Positions 60,854 through 64,000 of a stretch of DNA of 64,000 nt are shown piece after piece. The stretch is from Chitinophagaceae bacterium (GTDB lineage Bacteria > Bacteroidota > Bacteroidia > Chitinophagales > Chitinophagaceae), in assembly GCA_023957755.1 (NCBI GenBank), contig JAMLGT010000006.1:124001-188000 (forward strand), given 5' to 3'. The notes beneath the pieces are model-generated. The model was not told where the DNA came from. It ran no database searches and saw only the letters and a program-made list of their open reading frames with translations. Numbering within the stretch: position 1 is the stretch's first letter; each line of letters opens with the position of its first letter. The position numbers and the translations under genes are program-made.

Positions 60854-60899
60854 TAGACAATTTATTGTTTTACTGCTTAATCACAGCATAGAAATATTA

Positions 60900-62123
60900 T
60901 TAGTTCTTCACAAAGCGAGTGGATACACTTTCGTTTTTCTCCTTAATTGTGGCTCTCACAGAATATACGCCCGCAGGGATGGCAGACAGATTAATATTAA
61001 TTCTATTCTCTCCTGAATTCAGGTTTCGATCAGACTTGTGTACAATCTTGCCTTCGATATTTGTGATCTCAATCAACACATTATTATTAGCCTGAGAGGT
61101 CAATAATAAGTTCAGTGAAGACTTCACCGGATTAGGATATACGGGTGCAAGGCTGAAGCTCAACTCGCCTCCTTTTACAGAAACTATCTTTGAGAGAGAA
61201 CTCCTATCATCCATATCTATTTGATTCAATCTGTAGTAGGCAGCACCGGATCCGGCTCTGGTATCCACGTAAGAATAATCGAGCGTGGTATTGCTGTTGC
61301 CACCATTTGCTTTACTGGCTACAAAACCAATACTGCTGAAGTTCACCCCATCGGCAGCACGCTGCACTTCAAAACCCTTATTGTGTTGTTCATTTCCGGT
61401 GGACCATTTCAGCAGATTGGAAGACGCATCTTTCCTGGTAGCGCTGAAGCTTGCAAGATTGATGGGAACCGCAGTCTCAAAGTGAAGAATTACATTAGCA
61501 TAACTGGGCTTATAATTATCAGCCACGGGTAAATTATCCAGATCCGGAAGTGGATTATCATCGGCATCAGGCCCGTCAGTAATATAATACATTACTCTAT
61601 TCAATATGCCGGTAGTACTTCTAAAAGTATAGTTGTCATTTGCATCATAATCATTTCCATCGCCTTTTTCATATATTGCGATAACCAGATTATCGGTGTT
61701 TGTATAATGATATGGGGTAGTCAGATCAATAGGTACTATCCCGGGCAAAGTTGAGGGCAGCGTCAGAACGCCATCAAATACCTTTACCATATCAGCGGTT
61801 TTTAACCAGTCATTATAATCATCCGGAATAAACTGATCCTTGGTAGCAGGAAAGGTACCCATATAGATTGCAAGCGTCTTACTATTGTCAAGTACGGTTC
61901 CCTTAAAAAAATAGCTAATCTTCGTAATATACCCGGAAGTATTAATCTCTTCCTGAAGGTAAATAGTCTGTACATACGAGTAATTGTAGGAGGTTGTCCA
62001 GGGTGAACGATATTGCTGTTGACTTAGATCCATTGGAGCTTCCGGATCACCAATACTCACGTCCTGGGCGGTCAGTCCCAGAGAAACAAATGCAAAAGCA
62101 AATGCGAGGTAGATTTTCTTCAT
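60900..62123 (-). CDS. Secreted protein with type IX secretion C-terminal sorting domain
   Basis: 407 residues. Signal peptide (MKKIYLAFAFAFVSLGLTAQ). An N-terminal adhesin- or carbohydrate-like beta domain (YSYVQTIYLQEEINTSGYITKISYFF) spans residues ~20-205. A fibronectin-like segment follows (LKWSTGNEQHNKGFEVQRAADG, ~215-300). The C-terminal T9SS type A sorting domain has APVYPNPVKSSLNLLL and the terminal GVYSVRATIKEKNESVSTRFVKN-type strand. It should be exported by T9SS and displayed or released. The ligand is unknown. Single gene with its own terminator. Confidence 0.88.
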   Translation of the reverse strand: MKKIYLAFAFAFVSLGLTAQDVSIGDPEAPMDLSQQQYRSPWTTSYNYSYVQTIYLQEEINTSGYITKISYFFKGTVLDNSKTLAIYMGTFPATKDQFIPDDYNDWLKTADMVKVFDGVLTLPSTLPGIVPIDLTTPYHYTNTDNLVIAIYEKGDGNDYDANDNYTFRSTTGILNRVMYYITDGPDADDNPLPDLDNLPVADNYKPSYANVILHFETAVPINLASFSATRKDASSNLLKWSTGNEQHNKGFEVQRAADGVNFSSIGFVASKANGGNSNTTLDYSYVDTRAGSGAAYYRLNQIDMDDRSSLSKIVSVKGGELSFSLAPVYPNPVKSSLNLLLTSQANNNVLIEITNIEGKIVHKSDRNLNSGENRININLSAIPAGVYSVRATIKEKNESVSTRFVKN

Positions 62124-62454
62124 TTTTTCTGATTTTTATTGTTGACATTTTTTGTGTAAGGCCTATAAAGGTAGGAGATTCCCTGATGACTTCCCGAAAA
62201 TTATTCGGGAAAAAATAAGTAAGACATCTCTGCAACATCAGAAAATAAAATAAATTCCACATCTCAGAAGTTGATTCAAATATTTGAAATACTACCTTGA
62301 TAATCTGGTAATTACGTAATACTTTCCCATACTAAGCACCACACAGGGGCTCACATTAAAAGTACACATATCGCTTTAATGAATTTAAGACCCACTTAGA
62401 AAATGGGATTCCGGGCACAGCCTGTCAGATCGACAATAAAGTGGGAAAATGGGG
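62124..62454. other. Intergenic region upstream of the T9SS-sorted protein gene
   Basis: No gene seen. It holds an 8-bp-arm palindrome (62191-62211) and a TACCTTTA -7-like box on the minus strand near 62168-62175. The part right of 62250 is plain AT-rich sequence with no recognised element. Confidence 0.5.
62191..62211 (-). promoter_or_regulatory. Perfect palindrome near the T9SS-protein promoter, candidate operator
   Basis: Arms TTCCCGAA (62191-62198) and TTCGGGAA (62204-62211) with a 5-bp spacer. Centred 78 bp upstream of the ATG, at about the -33 region of a predicted TACCTTTA -7 box. No T-run follows in either direction, so it does not look like a terminator. Confidence 0.4.
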
Positions 62455-63180
62455 TTAGAATATGTTTTCTAATTCTTTGAGATGGCTTATTTCAAAAGTC
62501 GACTGCGCAGCTATCTCTTTATGGGTATGATTTACAAAAATACTATCCATACCCACGTTTCTGGCACCTGCAATATCGGCGTCCAGATTGTCGCCAATCA
62601 TTATTGAATTTTCAACTTTTCCATCACAGGCTTTTAATGCAAAATCAAAAATTTCCTTTTTCGGCTTCATGGAGTTCGAAGCTTCAGAAGTAATTACCTG
62701 GTCAAAATATTTACCAAGATTACTGCTTTCCAATTTTCGCCGTTGTGTCTTTTCAAAACCATTAGTCAGCAGATGCAATTCGTATCCTTTCTCTGTGAGA
62801 TAATTCAGGATTTCAAACGTATAATCAAACACTTTAGACTTTGTAGGAAGCAAATCAAGATAAGAAGCGCTCATATCCCTGGCCAGTTTCTCATCAGCTA
62901 TCTTGAAATCCAGGAGCGTGCGCCACATCCTTTTCCATTTCAACTCTTCCACTGTGATAAATCCTTTTTCAAACCGGGACCAAAGCAGCGCATTATGATG
63001 ATGATAAATACTATAGAACTCATCAAATGATGGGGTCACTCTTTTCTCAAGGCTATAATCTGAAAATATCTCTGAAAGGCAGTCCCTTGCATTAGTTTCA
63101 AAATCCCACAGCGTGTGATCCAGGTCAAAAAACAAATGGCGGTATTTCAGTTCGGCCGGTATTTTACTATTTTTGGTCAT
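62455..63180 (-). CDS. yjjG: YjjG-type HAD phosphatase (noncanonical pyrimidine nucleotidase family)
   Basis: 241 residues from ATG 63180. HAD subfamily IA: motif I HLFFDLDHTLWDF (nucleophile and acid Asp), motif II LLTNGF, motif III Lys in NSMKPKKEIFDFAL, motif IV MIGDNLDADIAGARNVGM. The cap region SIYHHHNALLWSRFEKG matches YjjG, which dephosphorylates nucleotides including damaged pyrimidines. Cytoplasmic. Divergent from the SDR gene by 26 bp. Confidence 0.9.
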   Translation of the reverse strand: MTKNSKIPAELKYRHLFFDLDHTLWDFETNARDCLSEIFSDYSLEKRVTPSFDEFYSIYHHHNALLWSRFEKGFITVEELKWKRMWRTLLDFKIADEKLARDMSASYLDLLPTKSKVFDYTFEILNYLTEKGYELHLLTNGFEKTQRRKLESSNLGKYFDQVITSEASNSMKPKKEIFDFALKACDGKVENSIMIGDNLDADIAGARNVGMDSIFVNHTHKEIAAQSTFEISHLKELENIF

Positions 63181-63206
63181 TCTCTCTCTCAAACGGTAGT
63201 AATCTT

Positions 63207-63908
63207 ATGAATATTGTCATCACAGGAGGCAGCAAAGGTATGGGAAAAGCTATAGCCATGCGGTTTGCCGCAGCCAATCATCACATTCTGCTAAATGCCC
63301 GGACTGAGTCAGCCCTGAGGGAAACAGCCTTGGAAATCCGGCATGCCCACCCTGATAGTACTGTACAATTCTGTGCAGCCGACCTGAGCACACGCGAAGG
63401 GGTGGCCATACTTGTGCACCATATCCGGTCGCAATCGCTGAAAGTGGATGTGCTGGTGAACAATGCAGGTATCTTCCTGCCGGGTAGTGTACACAATGAG
63501 CCTGAAGGCACACTGGACACAATGATACAAACTAACCTCTACAGTGCCTACCACCTCACCCGTGCACTGCTTCCTCAAATGATGAAGCATCGCCAGGGAC
63601 ATATTTTCAACATGTGCAGTATCGCTTCCTTTCAGGCATATCCTAACGGTGGGGCATACAGCATCAGTAAATTTGCACTATCAGGCTTCAGCAAAAATCT
63701 GCGCGAAGAAATGAAGCCACATAATATTAAAGTCACCGCCGTCTATCCCGGTGCTGTATATACAGACTCCTGGAGCGGGTCAGGACTTCCGGAAAGCCGC
63801 TTTATCCGTGCAGAAGATGTGGCGGAACTCATATTTGCTGCCTCTCAACTCTCCCCATCCGCCTGCATGGAGGAAATCATCATCAGGCCTCAGGAAGGAG
63901 ACATCTGA
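63207..63908 (+). CDS. Short-chain dehydrogenase/reductase
   Basis: 233 residues. NAD(P)-binding GGSKGMGKAIA (TGxxxGxG), NNAG motif in VLVNNAGIF, catalytic Ser in NMCSIASF and Tyr-x-x-x-Lys in GGAYSISKFAL. The size and the final PGAVYTDSW fit classical SDRs of the 3-ketoacyl-reductase-like group. The substrate is unknown. Its N-terminal coding region nearly abuts the divergent HAD gene. Confidence 0.92.
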   Translation: MNIVITGGSKGMGKAIAMRFAAANHHILLNARTESALRETALEIRHAHPDSTVQFCAADLSTREGVAILVHHIRSQSLKVDVLVNNAGIFLPGSVHNEPEGTLDTMIQTNLYSAYHLTRALLPQMMKHRQGHIFNMCSIASFQAYPNGGAYSISKFALSGFSKNLREEMKPHNIKVTAVYPGAVYTDSWSGSGLPESRFIRAEDVAELIFAASQLSPSACMEEIIIRPQEGDI

Positions 63909-63984
63909 CCTATAAGGCTGCCCTCAACTTTTTTCCATTACTCCTTAATCCCCGCTTCACTGTAGTTGTTATCTTCGCACCGAT

Positions 63985-64000
63985 ATGTACAGGATCATCA
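63985..64000 (+). CDS. Possible start of a further gene (runs off window)
   Basis: ATG at 63985 opens MYRII and runs off the edge. It is preceded by TATCTTCG (63970-63977), one mismatch from the -7 consensus and close to the ATG, as seen for rsmG. Too short to identify. Confidence 0.3.

Noticed and set aside
60609-60860. 83-residue frame with a repeated FQVSGFR peptide
   Set aside because: It is only the translation of the heptamer tandem array; no signal peptide or flanking coding character.

Overview
This 64 kb window comes from a Bacteroidota chromosome, most likely a member of the Chitinophagaceae/Chitinophagales. The evidence is lineage-typical gene content: a DUF4290-murA pair, a DUF6089/PorG-like barrel, a T9SS C-terminal sorting domain, a GLPGLI protein with its receptor, fused CcoN-CcoO and a mitochondrial-type citrate synthase. 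Promoters also fit the Bacteroidota TAnnTTTG -7 consensus. GC content looks like the low-to-mid 40s by eye. Genes are densely packed, and short overlaps or gaps define clear operons.

Layout. 1-3.6 kb (minus): murA (partial, with Asp at the fosfomycin-target Cys position), DUF4290, a PorG-like outer-membrane protein and nadK, with a degenerate heptamer array in the nadK promoter. 4.1-10.5 kb (plus): a cbb3 oxidase operon ccoS-ccoNO-ccoQ-ccoP-ccoG-fixH-safE with no ccoI. 10.6-15.1 kb (plus): GLPGLI protein, TonB-type receptor, a small barrel and a SemiSWEET. 15.2-18.8 kb: ruvX and a SpoU methyltransferase diverging from mutS. 18.8-20.2 kb: a Y1 (HUH) transposase gene framed by two direct ~250 bp copies of a structured palindromic element, then a DnaQ/PolB-like exonuclease.

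21.1-34.4 kb (minus) is a tightly spaced eight-gene cluster: GH109, an NahK-like sugar kinase, GH35, GH27, GH29, a GH33-type sialidase, an octahaem cytochrome-TPR protein and an SGNH-GH20 fusion. The activities match the caps and backbone of host mucin or blood-group (A/B/H, sialylated) O-glycans. Their combined order would be decapping (sialidase, fucosidase, alpha-galactosidase, alpha-GalNAcase), core trimming (beta-galactosidase, hexosaminidase) and phosphorylation of the released HexNAc. No SusC/SusD pair or regulator is in the window.

34.6-48.5 kb holds tRNA-Ala(GGC) and mainly housekeeping or envelope genes: citrate synthase, tgt, rsmG, a GT2, proC, a thioesterase, DoxX, a large TPR protein with a partner barrel, a CCDC81-like membrane protein and a methyltransferase. 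A hydroxyproline/proline epimerase follows. 49.7-60.6 kb (minus) is a copper-handling operon: copA, an HMA chaperone, an HYC_CC_PP protein, DUF3347, CusA, a TolC-like channel and two CusB-like adaptors. CusA is cut in two by a single in-frame UGA. 60.9-64 kb carries a T9SS-sorted protein, a YjjG-like HAD phosphatase, an SDR oxidoreductase and possibly the first codons of another gene.

The most unusual signals are the transposase-linked twin elements, whose hairpin stems show compensatory base changes, the same-frame UGA split of CusA, and the mucin-type glycosidase operon with a multihaem cytochrome embedded in it.
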